Below, piece after piece: positions 17,218 through 26,525 of a stretch of 64,000 bases of DNA (positions are counted from its first letter, which is position 1; every line of letters begins with the position of its first letter). The DNA comes from Mucilaginibacter sp. PAMC 26640 (lineage in GTDB: Bacteria > Bacteroidota > Bacteroidia > Sphingobacteriales > Sphingobacteriaceae). Under the pieces are notes generated by a model. It did no database searches. It worked only from the letters and a program-made list of their open reading frames with translations, and was not told where the DNA came from. The position numbers were made by a program, and so were the translations under genes. The stretch lies in contig CP014773.1 in assembly GCA_001596135.1 (NCBI GenBank), positions 2,914,001 through 2,978,000 of the forward strand, read 5' to 3'.

Positions 17218-20200
17218 ATGTTTCAAAAATTTATAGAACGGCCGGTACTTTCCACGGTAATCTCCATATTATTGGTGATATTAGGTGTGCTTGGCTTAAC
17301 AAAATTGCCCTTACAACAGTTTCCTGATATTGCACCGCCCGCGGTGCTGGTAGCCGCTGTTTATCCCGGCGCCAATGCCGAAACCGTATTGCGTTCCGTA
17401 GCACCATCGTTAGAAGAGTCTATTAATGGTGTGGAGGGGATGAGCTATATGAGTTCAACCGCCAGCAACGATGGCTCCCTGGCCATTACCGTTTACTTTA
17501 AACAGGGTACCAATCCGGATCAGGCCGCGGTTAACGTACAAAACCGGGTAACACAGGCAACCAGCCAGTTACCGGCGGAAGTTGTACAGCAGGGTATCAC
17601 TACCACCAAGCAACAGAACAGCTTAATTGGGGCTATCGGCATTTACACCGAGGATCCCAAAAAATACGATCAGACCTTTGTTGCCAACTATGCTGCCATC
17701 AATATCATCCCCGAAATTAAAAGGATCCAGGGGATTGGTTCGGCTGTAATATTTGGGGGCGTAAAAGATTACTCTATGCGGGTGTGGCTCAATCCCGGCC
17801 AAATGGCTTCTTACAAAATAACACCGGCCGAGGTAATGGCTGCTATACAGGATAAAAACCTGGAGGCGGCGCCGGGTAAACTTGGCGAGCGCAGCAACGA
17901 GACCTTTGAATATGTAATAAAATACAAAGGCAAGCTCACCAAGCCCGAAGAATATCAAAATATCGCTATCCGCGCAAACGCAGATGGTTCAGTATTACAT
18001 TTAAAAGACGTTGCCCGTGTGGAACTGGGTGCTTACTCATACACCAGTGCTACCCACTTAAATGGTAAAGATGGTATCGGGATCGGGTTAATTCAGTTAG
18101 CCGGATCAAACGCCAACGAAATACAACTGGCCGTTGATAAAGTAATGGAAAAGGCTGCCAAAGATTTTCCGGCGGGTATCAAATTCAACCAGTTTTACCG
18201 TACAAAAACAGCGCTTGATGAATCTATAACCCAGGTACAGCATACTTTAATAGAGGCCTTTATATTAGTGTTCCTGGTTGTGTACCTGTTCTTACAGGAT
18301 TTTAGGTCGACATTGATCCCGGCTATTGCAGTACCGGTTGCCATTTTAGGTACATTCTTCTTCATGAGTCTGTTTGGGTTCAGCATTAACCTGCTTACCT
18401 TGTTTGCCCTCGTGCTCGCCATCGGTATTGTGGTGGATGATGCCATTGTGGTTGTTGAGGCGGTACATGCCAAGATGGAGCATGAGCATCTTGCCCCAAA
18501 AGCAGCTACAACTAAAGCCATGCACGAAATTACCGGTGCTATCATTTCCATCACACTGGTAATGGCCGCGGTATTTCTACCGGTAGGTTTTATGGAAGGA
18601 TCCACCGGGATCTTTTACAGGCAGTTTGCCTTTACCATGTCAATAGCTATCCTGATCTCTGCGGTTAATGCGTTAACCTTGAGTCCGGCCCTGTCAGCTT
18701 TATTTTTAAAAGATACGCATGCCGTAAAAGCCGACGGAACACTTACGGTGAAGAGGAGCTATAAACAAAAATTCTTCGATGGTTTTAACAGCAGTTTCAG
18801 TTCGATAACAGATCGTTACGTAGGCGGTATTAAGTTTCTGATCCGGAATAAATGGGTGAGCATGGGTGGCCTGGCGCTAATTACGGTGTTTACAGTTTAC
18901 CTGGTATCCACTACCAAATCAGGCTTTATTCCTACAGAAGATCAGGGATTCGTAGCCATCTCGGTGTCCACGCCGTCCGGTACTTCGCTGGATGCTACCA
19001 CCAAAATGCTCAGCAAAGCCGAGAAGGAATTGCGCGCATTACCCGCCGCAAGGTTTGTTACTGCAATATCTGGCTTCAATTTATTAACCAACTCCAACAG
19101 CCCGTCGGCGGCGGTAGTATTCGTATTGCTTAAACCGAATGAGGACAGGGGAGAAGTGAAGGATATTAATGAAATTCAAAACATCATCAGGGGGAAATTA
19201 GGAGCAATTACCCAGGGTACTTTCTTTGTTTTTAGTTTTCCTACTGTTCCTGGTTTTAGTAACGTAGAGGCACTGGATGTAGTATTACAGGATAAAACAG
19301 GTGGCAAGCTGGATAAGTTTAGTGGTGTTGCCAACAATTTTATCGGCAAGCTGATGGCGAAACCAGCGATAGCTTACGCCTTTACCAGCTTCAAGGCGGA
19401 TTATCCGCAATTGCAATTGGAAGTTGACGATGAAAAAGCCAACCAGTTGGGTGTTAATGTTAAAGATATTTTGCAAACCATGCAAGCCTACTTCGGCAGT
19501 GCGCAGGCATCAGATTTCAACCGATTCGGTAAATACTACCGCGTGGTGGTACAGGCTGATATTGCCGACAGAACCGATGCTGCCGCTATCGACCGGGTAT
19601 TTGTAAAAAATAAAACGGGCGAAATGGTGCCGATCAATACACTGGTAAAATTAACCCGGGTGTATGGTTCAGAAACTGCCTCCCGGTATAACCTCTTTAA
19701 TTCTATCCAGGTAAATGCTATTCCTAAGCCTGGTTATAGTTCTGGTGATGCCATCAAGGCTATCCAGGAGACCGCCAAAGAAGAACTGCCATCAGGATTT
19801 GATTACCAGTTCTCGGGCCAAACCCGCGAGGAGATCTCATCGGGCGGGCAATCAGCCATCGTATTTATGCTGTGTTTGGTATTCGTATACTTCCTGTTAT
19901 CGGCACAATACGAAAGCTACATATTGCCGCTGGCGGTTATCCTTTCCATCCCTACCGGTATTTTCGGGGTATTTGCGGTGCTGGGATTAACCGGTATCGA
20001 AAACAATATCTACGTACAGGTAGCGCTGATCATGCTTATTGGCCTGTTGGCCAAGAACGCCATCCTGATCGTAGAGTTTGCTGTACAACGCCGTAAAGAG
20101 GGCAATAGCCTGGTAAATTCGGCTATTGAAGCTGCAAGGCTAAGGTTAAGGCCGATCATTATGACTTCGCTGGCCTTCGTATTTGGTTTGTTCCCGATGA

Positions 20201-20424
20201 GTATCGCAACCGGCCCATCTGCTCAGGGTAACCACTCTATCAGTATCGGCGCAGCCGGCGGGATGGTATCCGGCGTATTGCTGGGCTTGTTCATTATTCC
20301 GGTTCTGTTTGTGATCTTCCAGCATCTGCAGGAAAAAATAAGCGGCGCACCGGTAGCAAAGCACTTAGATAAAAAAGCGAATAACAACGGCGAGCACGCT
20401 GAACTACATACCGAATTGAGGTAA
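17218..20424 (+). CDS. RND efflux pump, inner-membrane transporter (HAE1/AcrB type)
   Basis: A 1068-residue proton-driven exporter. It has the usual two repeats of six membrane segments with two large periplasmic loops. TM1 follows MFQKFIERPVLSTVISILLVILG. The TM4 proton-relay motif is GIVVDDAIVVVE, with the paired Asp residues. The second half ends with LIGLLAKNAILIVEFA and the Lys of TM10. The porter-domain sequence QFPDIAPPAVLVAAVYPGA is standard. The ATG at 17218 was preferred over a TTG at 17194. It is 126 bp behind the adaptor. Substrates cannot be read from sequence; drugs, solvents or bile-like compounds are typical. Confidence 0.97.
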   Translation: MFQKFIERPVLSTVISILLVILGVLGLTKLPLQQFPDIAPPAVLVAAVYPGANAETVLRSVAPSLEESINGVEGMSYMSSTASNDGSLAITVYFKQGTNPDQAAVNVQNRVTQATSQLPAEVVQQGITTTKQQNSLIGAIGIYTEDPKKYDQTFVANYAAINIIPEIKRIQGIGSAVIFGGVKDYSMRVWLNPGQMASYKITPAEVMAAIQDKNLEAAPGKLGERSNETFEYVIKYKGKLTKPEEYQNIAIRANADGSVLHLKDVARVELGAYSYTSATHLNGKDGIGIGLIQLAGSNANEIQLAVDKVMEKAAKDFPAGIKFNQFYRTKTALDESITQVQHTLIEAFILVFLVVYLFLQDFRSTLIPAIAVPVAILGTFFFMSLFGFSINLLTLFALVLAIGIVVDDAIVVVEAVHAKMEHEHLAPKAATTKAMHEITGAIISITLVMAAVFLPVGFMEGSTGIFYRQFAFTMSIAILISAVNALTLSPALSALFLKDTHAVKADGTLTVKRSYKQKFFDGFNSSFSSITDRYVGGIKFLIRNKWVSMGGLALITVFTVYLVSTTKSGFIPTEDQGFVAISVSTPSGTSLDATTKMLSKAEKELRALPAARFVTAISGFNLLTNSNSPSAAVVFVLLKPNEDRGEVKDINEIQNIIRGKLGAITQGTFFVFSFPTVPGFSNVEALDVVLQDKTGGKLDKFSGVANNFIGKLMAKPAIAYAFTSFKADYPQLQLEVDDEKANQLGVNVKDILQTMQAYFGSAQASDFNRFGKYYRVVVQADIADRTDAAAIDRVFVKNKTGEMVPINTLVKLTRVYGSETASRYNLFNSIQVNAIPKPGYSSGDAIKAIQETAKEELPSGFDYQFSGQTREEISSGGQSAIVFMLCLVFVYFLLSAQYESYILPLAVILSIPTGIFGVFAVLGLTGIENNIYVQVALIMLIGLLAKNAILIVEFAVQRRKEGNSLVNSAIEAARLRLRPIIMTSLAFVFGLFPMSIATGPSAQGNHSISIGAAGGMVSGVLLGLFIIPVLFVIFQHLQEKISGAPVAKHLDKKANNNGEHAELHTELR

Positions 20425-20461
20425 ACAGAAACTTGCATCAGCCCGGCATCGCTGTCGCTTG

Positions 20462-20566
20462 TCACCCCTCTCTACAAAGTAGAGAGGGGAAGGCAAAGCC
20501 AATAAGATTAATTCACCCTCTTTGCGAAGCAGAGAGGGTTGGGCAGCGGAGCGAACCCGGGGTGAG
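20462..20566. repeat. REP-like double-hairpin element
   Basis: CCCCTCTCTAC (20465-20475) pairs perfectly with GTAGAGAGGGG (20479-20489). A second, near-perfect hairpin has arms at 20515-20525 and 20529-20539. Short GGGTT/AACCC arms follow, and the block is bounded by CACCCC and GGGGTGAG. It lies between the pump and the outer-membrane factor genes. This looks like a dispersed Bacteroidota intergenic repeat; copy number elsewhere is not visible here. Confidence 0.75.
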
Positions 20567-20604
20567 TTCTTACCAAGCCACTTACAAATTTTTAAATTAA
20601 TACA

Positions 20605-22014
20605 ATGAAAAATATATTAAGCAAACTGGCCTTTACACTGGTTGTACTAACCGGTTGTTCAGTTTCAAAAGACATTTCTACACCTAAGCCGGCGCTGCCT
20701 GCCGAGTTCAGGAATGCGGCAGCAACAGCTGATACAGCCAGTGTTGCGGATATTCCCTGGAAGAATTTCTTTGCGGATGCTACCCTGCAAAAGCTGATCG
20801 ACAGCGCCATCGTAAAAAACTACGATATGCAAATAGCGGTTAAAAACATCGAGGCATCGCAGCTGGAGTTTAAGCGGGTGAAGTGGGACTATGTACCCTC
20901 TGCTACTTTAAACGTTGCAGCCAGCACTAACCGCCCAAGTGATAACAGCCTAAATGGCTTGAGTCTGAACCAGTTTATCGGCACCAAACATATTGAAGAT
21001 TATTCTGCCAACCTTGCGCTGTCATGGGAAGCAGATATTTGGGGGAAGATCAAAAACCGCCAGCGCAGTGCGTTGGCCCAGTACCTGCAAACCGCAGAAG
21101 CAAAAAAACTGGTGCAAACAAATATTGTAGCCAGTGTATCGCAAGGTTATTATAACCTGCTGATGCTGGACGAACAACTCAACATCGCGCAGCGAAATGT
21201 AAAGCTGAATGATAGCACCTTGCGCATTATCCGTTTACAATATGATGCCGGGCAGGTAACCTTGCTGGGCGTTCAGCAGGCAGAGGCGCAGCGGCAAGCT
21301 GCAGAGCAATTGGTGCCACAGTTTGAACAGAATATCGCGATACAGGAAAACGCCCTGCGCATTTTAACTGGTGAATTGCCTGATAAAATTGCAAGGAGCA
21401 CGAAACTGGACGACCTGGTAGTTCCCGAAACATTAGCTGCGGGCGTACCATCTGAAATGGTGAGCCGCAGGCCGGATGTGAAAACATCTGAATTAGCCTT
21501 GACTATTGCAAACGCAAATGTAGGTATGACCAAGGCAGAAATGTACCCTGCGTTGCGGATCACCGCACAAGGGGGTGTAAACTCCTTTAGGGCAAGTAAC
21601 TGGTTCAATATCCCTGCCTCGCTGTTTGGCGTGGTAATGGGTAGCGTGGTGCAGCCTTTGCTTGATCATAAGCAGCTGAGCACAACCTACAAAGTGGCGC
21701 AGGTAGAAAGAGAAAAAAATGTGTTACAGTTCCGCCAAACCGTTTTGAACGCCGTTGGCGAAGTGAGCGATGCTTTAGTAAGAATAGAAAAGCTGAAACA
21801 ACAGCAGGCTATCGCTGCCAATCGTGTTAAAACCCTGCAACAGGCAACTACCAACGCTAACCTGTTGTTTAAAAACGGTATGGCTACTTACCTGGAAGTG
21901 ATTACAGCCCAGGGCAATGTGCTGCAAAGCGAGCTGGAATTAGCATCGGTAAAGCGCACCCAACTGGATGCCGTATCAGAACTTTACCGCTCCTTAGGCG
22001 GCGGCTGGAGATAA
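20605..22014 (+). CDS. Outer-membrane efflux lipoprotein (OprM/NodT family)
   Basis: A 469-residue TolC-fold channel that completes the tripartite pump. Lipoprotein signal with lipobox LTGCS (Cys at 18). Two repeated OEP domains follow, with long helices (about 60-250 and 270-460) and the usual WEADIWGKIKNR signature in the first repeat and PLLDHKQLSTTY in the second. It ends in the typical SELYRSLGGGW. It is 180 bp behind the pump with a REP-like element in the gap, and a strong terminator ends the operon. Confidence 0.96.
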   Translation: MKNILSKLAFTLVVLTGCSVSKDISTPKPALPAEFRNAAATADTASVADIPWKNFFADATLQKLIDSAIVKNYDMQIAVKNIEASQLEFKRVKWDYVPSATLNVAASTNRPSDNSLNGLSLNQFIGTKHIEDYSANLALSWEADIWGKIKNRQRSALAQYLQTAEAKKLVQTNIVASVSQGYYNLLMLDEQLNIAQRNVKLNDSTLRIIRLQYDAGQVTLLGVQQAEAQRQAAEQLVPQFEQNIAIQENALRILTGELPDKIARSTKLDDLVVPETLAAGVPSEMVSRRPDVKTSELALTIANANVGMTKAEMYPALRITAQGGVNSFRASNWFNIPASLFGVVMGSVVQPLLDHKQLSTTYKVAQVEREKNVLQFRQTVLNAVGEVSDALVRIEKLKQQQAIAANRVKTLQQATTNANLLFKNGMATYLEVITAQGNVLQSELELASVKRTQLDAVSELYRSLGGGWR

Positions 22015-22044
22015 TAAACGGCCCTTTATTTATCTATGAAATGG

Positions 22045-22081
22045 ATGCCCCGATGATAATTCGCCGGGGCATTTTTTTTTT
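22045..22081 (+). terminator. Terminator of the efflux operon
   Basis: ATGCCCCG (22045-22052) pairs with CGGGGCAT (22065-22072), then nine T. Confidence 0.92.
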
Positions 22082-22298
22082 GAGAAATCTCGGGTATATA
22101 ATTTCTAATGAATTATAGATTTTTTGGACATATCTATTTAGTAAGATTTTATAACTTAAAATCCGGTAAAGTGTAAAATCCCCTGCAGTCGCAATTGTCT
22201 TCAATTGTGGTTTGTTTTTAATGTGCCGGGATGCTATAAGTATAAAATTGCGTTTGTAAATACGGCTGTTCTTTAAACTTCAACCAACCAAATCATTT

Positions 22299-22328
22299 GT
22301 TCGGGCTTGTTCGGGCTTGTTCGGGCTG
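22299..22328. repeat. 10-bp tandem repeat array, locus 2
   Basis: Three units of GTTCGGGCTT (the last ends TG) in a 760-bp gap between the efflux operon and the ABM gene. The same unit occurs at 1651 and 50985. Confidence 0.93.
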
Positions 22329-22371
22329 TTTACGCTAGTTTTTAGCGTTTGCGTAACGAGCGCGAACAGCC
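22324..22371. repeat. Hairpin after decamer array, locus 2
   Basis: GGCTGTT (22324-22330) pairs with AACAGCC (22365-22371); inside it ACGCT pairs with AGCGT (22332-22348). A hairpin in the same place after the array at 50985 has a different stem sequence that still pairs. The following 300 bp (to about 22680) are GC-rich and hold no ORF I would trust. Confidence 0.6.
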
Positions 22372-22716
22372 TTTGTAGTCCTGTAGCTCACGCGTTAAGG
22401 ATGGGCGCGGATACCGGCCCGTGGCTAATGCCTGTGCAGTATGAGCAGACAGCCTGGGCCGAAGGCAACGCCCCAAAGAGTGTAAATGTCCAAGCAACAC
22501 CCAAAGCTCTGATTGGTAATTAGCAATAATCTATATTGGAAAAATTAAGCAGGTGAAATTTCCTAAGCAGGAGCGCATGCTGGCTAGTGGAACTTATCCG
22601 GCTATGCAGGTTCCGGGTATGCCCCAATATGCTGGGCGGTGGCTGGTTAATTAATAAGCGTTAAGCGGTTTAGGTAAAGTATGCCGCGGTGATCATTCGC
22701 TGGTGCATTGTTTGTT

Positions 22717-22754
22717 AAAAAAAAAAGCCCCCCTGCTTTTACAAACAGGAGGAC
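22717..22754 (-). terminator. Terminator of ABM monooxygenase gene
   Basis: On the minus strand a stem of CCTCCTG with CAGGGGG (one G-U pair) is followed by a run of ten T. Confidence 0.85.
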
Positions 22755-22778
22755 TTTACCTATCAACCCTAACAAAAA

Positions 22779-23072
22779 TTATTTACTTGCCAAAATATCT
22801 ACCTTTTCAATACTCGGCGCTAATGCTAATAAATGCGGTGCATTTTCCATTAATGCGGCGGCAATTTTGCCGGCTAAGTGCGCGTTGCGGCCATCTTCAC
22901 CTGCAAAGGTATCCATGATGCCGAAGGTGCTTTCGCTTATACGGAAAGCATACCAATTAATGGTTTCCGGTTCTTCAGATAAAAGTGGCAAGGCGCTTTT
23001 TAAAAATGCTGCAACTTCATCTTCTTTTCCGGGCTTGGCAACAAGCTTTACTAATAGTCCTTTAGTGATCAT
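22779..23072 (-). CDS. Antibiotic-biosynthesis monooxygenase (ABM) domain protein
   Basis: A 97-residue dimeric alpha/beta ferredoxin-like protein of the ABM/YgiN family. Typical parts are LVKLVAKPGKEDEVAAFL at the N-terminus, EEPETINWYAFRISESTFGIMDTFAGEDGRNAHLAG in the centre and a C-terminal beta strand. Family members include quinol monooxygenases and heme-degrading enzymes. The conserved His in NAHL is present. Cytosolic; single gene with its own terminator. The exact substrate is unknown. Confidence 0.92.
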   Translation of the reverse strand: MITKGLLVKLVAKPGKEDEVAAFLKSALPLLSEEPETINWYAFRISESTFGIMDTFAGEDGRNAHLAGKIAAALMENAPHLLALAPSIEKVDILASK

Positions 23073-23285
23073 GATGTTTTTTATAGGTAGATGTATGAGG
23101 AATTACGAAAATAAAAAGCGGTTGGTTTTTCAAAATCAATTAAATTCAAATACAACACCTTACAAGCAAAGCGCCCCGGCTTTATCAGTCGGGGCGCTTT
23201 GCTTTGTAACGCTGAACCTGCAGATCACGCGTTGGTTTTATAGGATCGCTCATCGGTCTAAATGCTCACCATAGTCAGCCACCTA

Positions 23286-23571
23286 TTAGAAATTCTTGCG
23301 CAAAGTAACCCCGTACATTCTTGAGTTGCCCAGGTGCGATGCCCCAAAATCGTAGGCTTAATCTATATAGCGTTTGTTGCTTAAATTAGTGCCCCATACA
23401 AACACATCAAATTGTTTGGTAGCTACGCCTAAACGGGCATTAAAGGTACTGTAAGCTTTTTGCTGGTTCTGGTTAGCCAGGTCGAAGTACTGGTCGCCAA
23501 TGTAGCGCCATTCTCCGCGGGTAATCAGTGTGATAGCTTTGCTAATGCTATAAAGCAGCTAATTTTTTCAT
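23286..23571 (-). pseudogene. TonB-dependent receptor remnant
   Basis: On the minus strand a frame from about 23556 to 23286 reads like the end of a TonB-dependent receptor beta-barrel: ITLITRGEWRYIGDQYFD, then NARLGVATKQFDVFVWGTNL, and a terminal ...GVTLRKNF followed by a stop. The frame is broken by a TAA at 23358-23360 where YID would be expected to continue. Directly upstream an ATG (23569-23571) starts MKKLAAL and ends after seven codons, as if a gene start had been joined to its far 3' end by an internal deletion. Most of the roughly 700-800 residue receptor is missing. Confidence 0.7.
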
Positions 23572-23581
23572 AAAATAAAAA

Positions 23582-23608
23582 GCGGATATGATGTTTAATC
23601 ATATCCGC
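23582..23608 (-). terminator. Terminator of ThuA-PQQ-cytochrome gene
   Basis: GCGGATATGAT (23582-23592) pairs perfectly with ATCATATCCGC (23598-23608); on the minus strand a TTTTTATTTTA tail follows. Confidence 0.85.
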
Positions 23609-23626
23609 CGCAAAGAAAAGGTTTTA

Positions 23627-26302
23627 TTATTTGAGTGAATAGATCCAGTTGACGATCTTCCTGGTATCGGCAGGTTTCAGCGCCGGGTGGGCAGGCATAT
23701 CCACATCGCCCCAAACACCGTGGCCACCCGTAACGATCTTCTTCATTAGGTGAGCCGTAGATGCTGCGTTGTTTGGATATTTCTTAGCCACTTCTGTAAA
23801 AGCAGGGCCTACTGATTTCTCAGCAATTTTATGACAGGCTGAGCAATCTAATGAGATCATTAGCGATTTACCTGCAGCATTTGCCTTCATATTAGCCACT
23901 TTAAATTTCATGTCCGGTGAATCTTGCCCGGCAAGTACGGTGGTTGTTTTGGCTTCACTAAATGCGCCTTCTTCATCCTTGGCCTGTACAGATACGGTAT
24001 AGTTACCTTTTTTGGTATAGATATAACTAAGTTTTGGAATGATGGTAGTTTTAGTTACGCCATTGCCCAGTTTCCAAACGTAGGTCATTTTGTTTTTCTC
24101 CGGATCAGTTGCCTTTACGGTCAATACAGTAGTTAACGGAATAGCTCCGTAACCTTTACTGGATGTTACGGAAGAAACTTCTGGTGCGCGGTTCCCGCTG
24201 TTATAATCTAAACGGGCAATACCGGCATCCTTATTTTTGGCAAACCAGCCCGAACCATATTCCAGCACGTAAATTTTACCATCGGGGCCGGTTTCCATGT
24301 CTATTGGGTTATTGAATTTGGTGCCGGCCATAAATGGTTCCATTTTATCCAGGTCGCCATTTGGCTGCAGGGTAAGCAGTTTAATCCATCCGCGGATCCA
24401 GTCGTAAAAGATCACCTTTTTGTCAAAATAATCGGGCATGCGGGTTGCTTTAGGGTACATGTCGGTATAATAAGCTGGACCGGCCATAGCGTTACGGCCA
24501 CCTGTACCAACCTGCGGGAAATCAGGCGATGCTGCGTAAGGGTACCAGATAAAGGCAGGCTGTGCCGGCGGTAATTCTCTTAAACCAGTGTTATTTTTCG
24601 AATCATTCACCGGGTGCATAGGGTCAAAAGCAGGGCCCGATTTGCCGGTTGCATAATCGTAAGGATGGTATGCGTAGTTATTGCCTACAAAGAATGGCCA
24701 GCCAAAAAAGCCTGCTTTGCGGGCCTGGTTAAACTCATCGTAACCACGCGGTCCGCGGGTTTCCAAACTATCGTTCTGCGCATCAGGGCCAACTTCACCC
24801 CAGTACAGGAATCCGTTCTTCTGATCTACCTGGATACGGTAAGGGTTCCTGTCACCCATAACGTAAATTTCAGGGCGGGTCTTCTCTGTACCCGGTTTAA
24901 ATAAATTGCCTTCCGGGATGCTGTAAGTGGCATCGTCATTCAGTTTAATCCTAAGGATTTTGCCGCGCAGGTCATTACTGTTACCTGCCGAACGCCTTGC
25001 ATCGTGATTAAGGAATTCCGCACGGTCATCTAGGGGAGCAAATGCACGGGTGTTAAAAGGTTTTTTACCCGGCTCGTCAAACGGTGTAGAGTTATCTCCA
25101 GCAGAGACAAACAACGTACGATTTGGGCCTAAGGCAATTGAGCCGCCGGTGTGGCAGCAGATTTCGCGCTGAGAATAAAATTGTAAAATTACTTTCTCGG
25201 TTTTGTTATCGATTGTATCACCGGTCATGGTGAATCGCGACAAGCGGTTAACCGAAGTATCAGAAGGGCTGTAGAAAATGTAAACCCAATGATTTTTTGC
25301 AAAGTCCTGATCTGCATGCATGCCTAATAAACCTTCCTCGGCATTTACGCCTTTGGTATGCGTTTTCCAATACACATTCAGGAAACCTGCCTGTTTAACG
25401 GTTTTGGTTGCGCTTTTGTACAGCATGATTTCGCCGCGGCGTTGCGCTACCAAAATATCCAGGTTTGGCAATACGCTCATTTCTGTCGGCTCAAATAAAG
25501 TATTTTCGTTCAATTGTGTTTTAACGAAACGGTTCTCTTCCGGCACGCGCAGGGTGGTGGCTTTGCTGTAATCCAGTTTTTTATTATCACCAATGGCCCA
25601 TTGTATTCCGCCTAAAAGGTGATTCAGGTAAACAGGGTCGCTATAAGACTCATCGGTATGCCCCATTTCGGTATAAAACGAACGACCATTCTCGAAATTT
25701 TGATACCACGCCATCGGGTGGTCACCATTATTTGTACCGCCTTTGTAGCTGGTCTCGTCAATCTTAATCAGTACATGAATTTTTTTGCTGATCATTTTAA
25801 AGTTGTACCACTCGTCTTTCCTGCGCCAAACATCGGGCAGGTTTTTTGTAGACGGGTGACCCTTGTCAACTACGTTTAAGTTAGCTTCCTGTTGCTGAGG
25901 GTGACTGCTGAAATAGGCACCTACCAGTCGGCCATAGTATTTCCAGTCGTATTCAGCGTCAGCGGCAGCATGTACGCCAACAAAATTACCGCCTGCCTGC
26001 ATATAGCGCTCCAGGTCGGCCTGCTGATAGTTGTTCAGCATATAGCCTGTAGTATGCAAAAATACAACCGCCGAATATTTGCTCAAATTAGCTTCGGTGA
26101 TCTTTGTAGCATCAGAGGTACTATCAACCAGGAAGTTGTTCTCCCGGCCCAGTTTCATAATAGCAGGTACCCCTACGGCAATGCTTTCGTGGTGATAGCC
26201 CGATGTTTTAGTGAACACCAGGATTCGTGGTTTTACAGGAATTTTACTGAAACTGAATAGCATCACGCATAGCGCCAGCAAACAAGTAATTTTCAATCGC
26301 AT
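23627..26302 (-). CDS. ThuA / PQQ-type sugar dehydrogenase / PKD / cytochrome c fusion
   Basis: An 891-residue secreted multidomain protein. A signal peptide (residues 1-20) precedes a ThuA-like class I amidotransferase-fold domain (about 25-235; GVHAAADAEYDWKYYGRLVG). Next comes a six-bladed propeller of the soluble glucose/sorbosone dehydrogenase (GSDH) type (about 260-690; GLLGMHADQDFAKNHWVYIFYSP in the active region). A PKD domain spans about 705-785 (KMTYVWKLGNG). A C-terminal cytochrome c has the heme motif CSACH at 820-824. Such fusions are frequent in Bacteroidota and are thought to oxidise sugars in the periplasm and pass electrons to the attached heme. The substrate is unknown. Confidence 0.93.
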   Translation of the reverse strand: MRLKITCLLALCVMLFSFSKIPVKPRILVFTKTSGYHHESIAVGVPAIMKLGRENNFLVDSTSDATKITEANLSKYSAVVFLHTTGYMLNNYQQADLERYMQAGGNFVGVHAAADAEYDWKYYGRLVGAYFSSHPQQQEANLNVVDKGHPSTKNLPDVWRRKDEWYNFKMISKKIHVLIKIDETSYKGGTNNGDHPMAWYQNFENGRSFYTEMGHTDESYSDPVYLNHLLGGIQWAIGDNKKLDYSKATTLRVPEENRFVKTQLNENTLFEPTEMSVLPNLDILVAQRRGEIMLYKSATKTVKQAGFLNVYWKTHTKGVNAEEGLLGMHADQDFAKNHWVYIFYSPSDTSVNRLSRFTMTGDTIDNKTEKVILQFYSQREICCHTGGSIALGPNRTLFVSAGDNSTPFDEPGKKPFNTRAFAPLDDRAEFLNHDARRSAGNSNDLRGKILRIKLNDDATYSIPEGNLFKPGTEKTRPEIYVMGDRNPYRIQVDQKNGFLYWGEVGPDAQNDSLETRGPRGYDEFNQARKAGFFGWPFFVGNNYAYHPYDYATGKSGPAFDPMHPVNDSKNNTGLRELPPAQPAFIWYPYAASPDFPQVGTGGRNAMAGPAYYTDMYPKATRMPDYFDKKVIFYDWIRGWIKLLTLQPNGDLDKMEPFMAGTKFNNPIDMETGPDGKIYVLEYGSGWFAKNKDAGIARLDYNSGNRAPEVSSVTSSKGYGAIPLTTVLTVKATDPEKNKMTYVWKLGNGVTKTTIIPKLSYIYTKKGNYTVSVQAKDEEGAFSEAKTTTVLAGQDSPDMKFKVANMKANAAGKSLMISLDCSACHKIAEKSVGPAFTEVAKKYPNNAASTAHLMKKIVTGGHGVWGDVDMPAHPALKPADTRKIVNWIYSLK

Positions 26303-26525
26303 AATTTATAAGTTGGATGGTTTTATAATCAGCACAATAATACACAAATTATCATTGTGTATTATTTACGCATTAAATATAATATTTTAAGGCTTAAGTA
26401 TATATGCGTATCTTAAATATTACATATCAGCCCATGTTAGTTTAAATATCGCGACACTTCTTTATAATTTTGATCTTTAACTATAATTTATGCAAATTCA
26501 GTAATTCTTAAGCTATACAACTATC

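Noticed and set aside
22317..22523. 68-codon ORF directly after the decamer array
   Set aside because: It begins inside the repeat, has no family resemblance, and the region shows hairpins rather than coding pattern.
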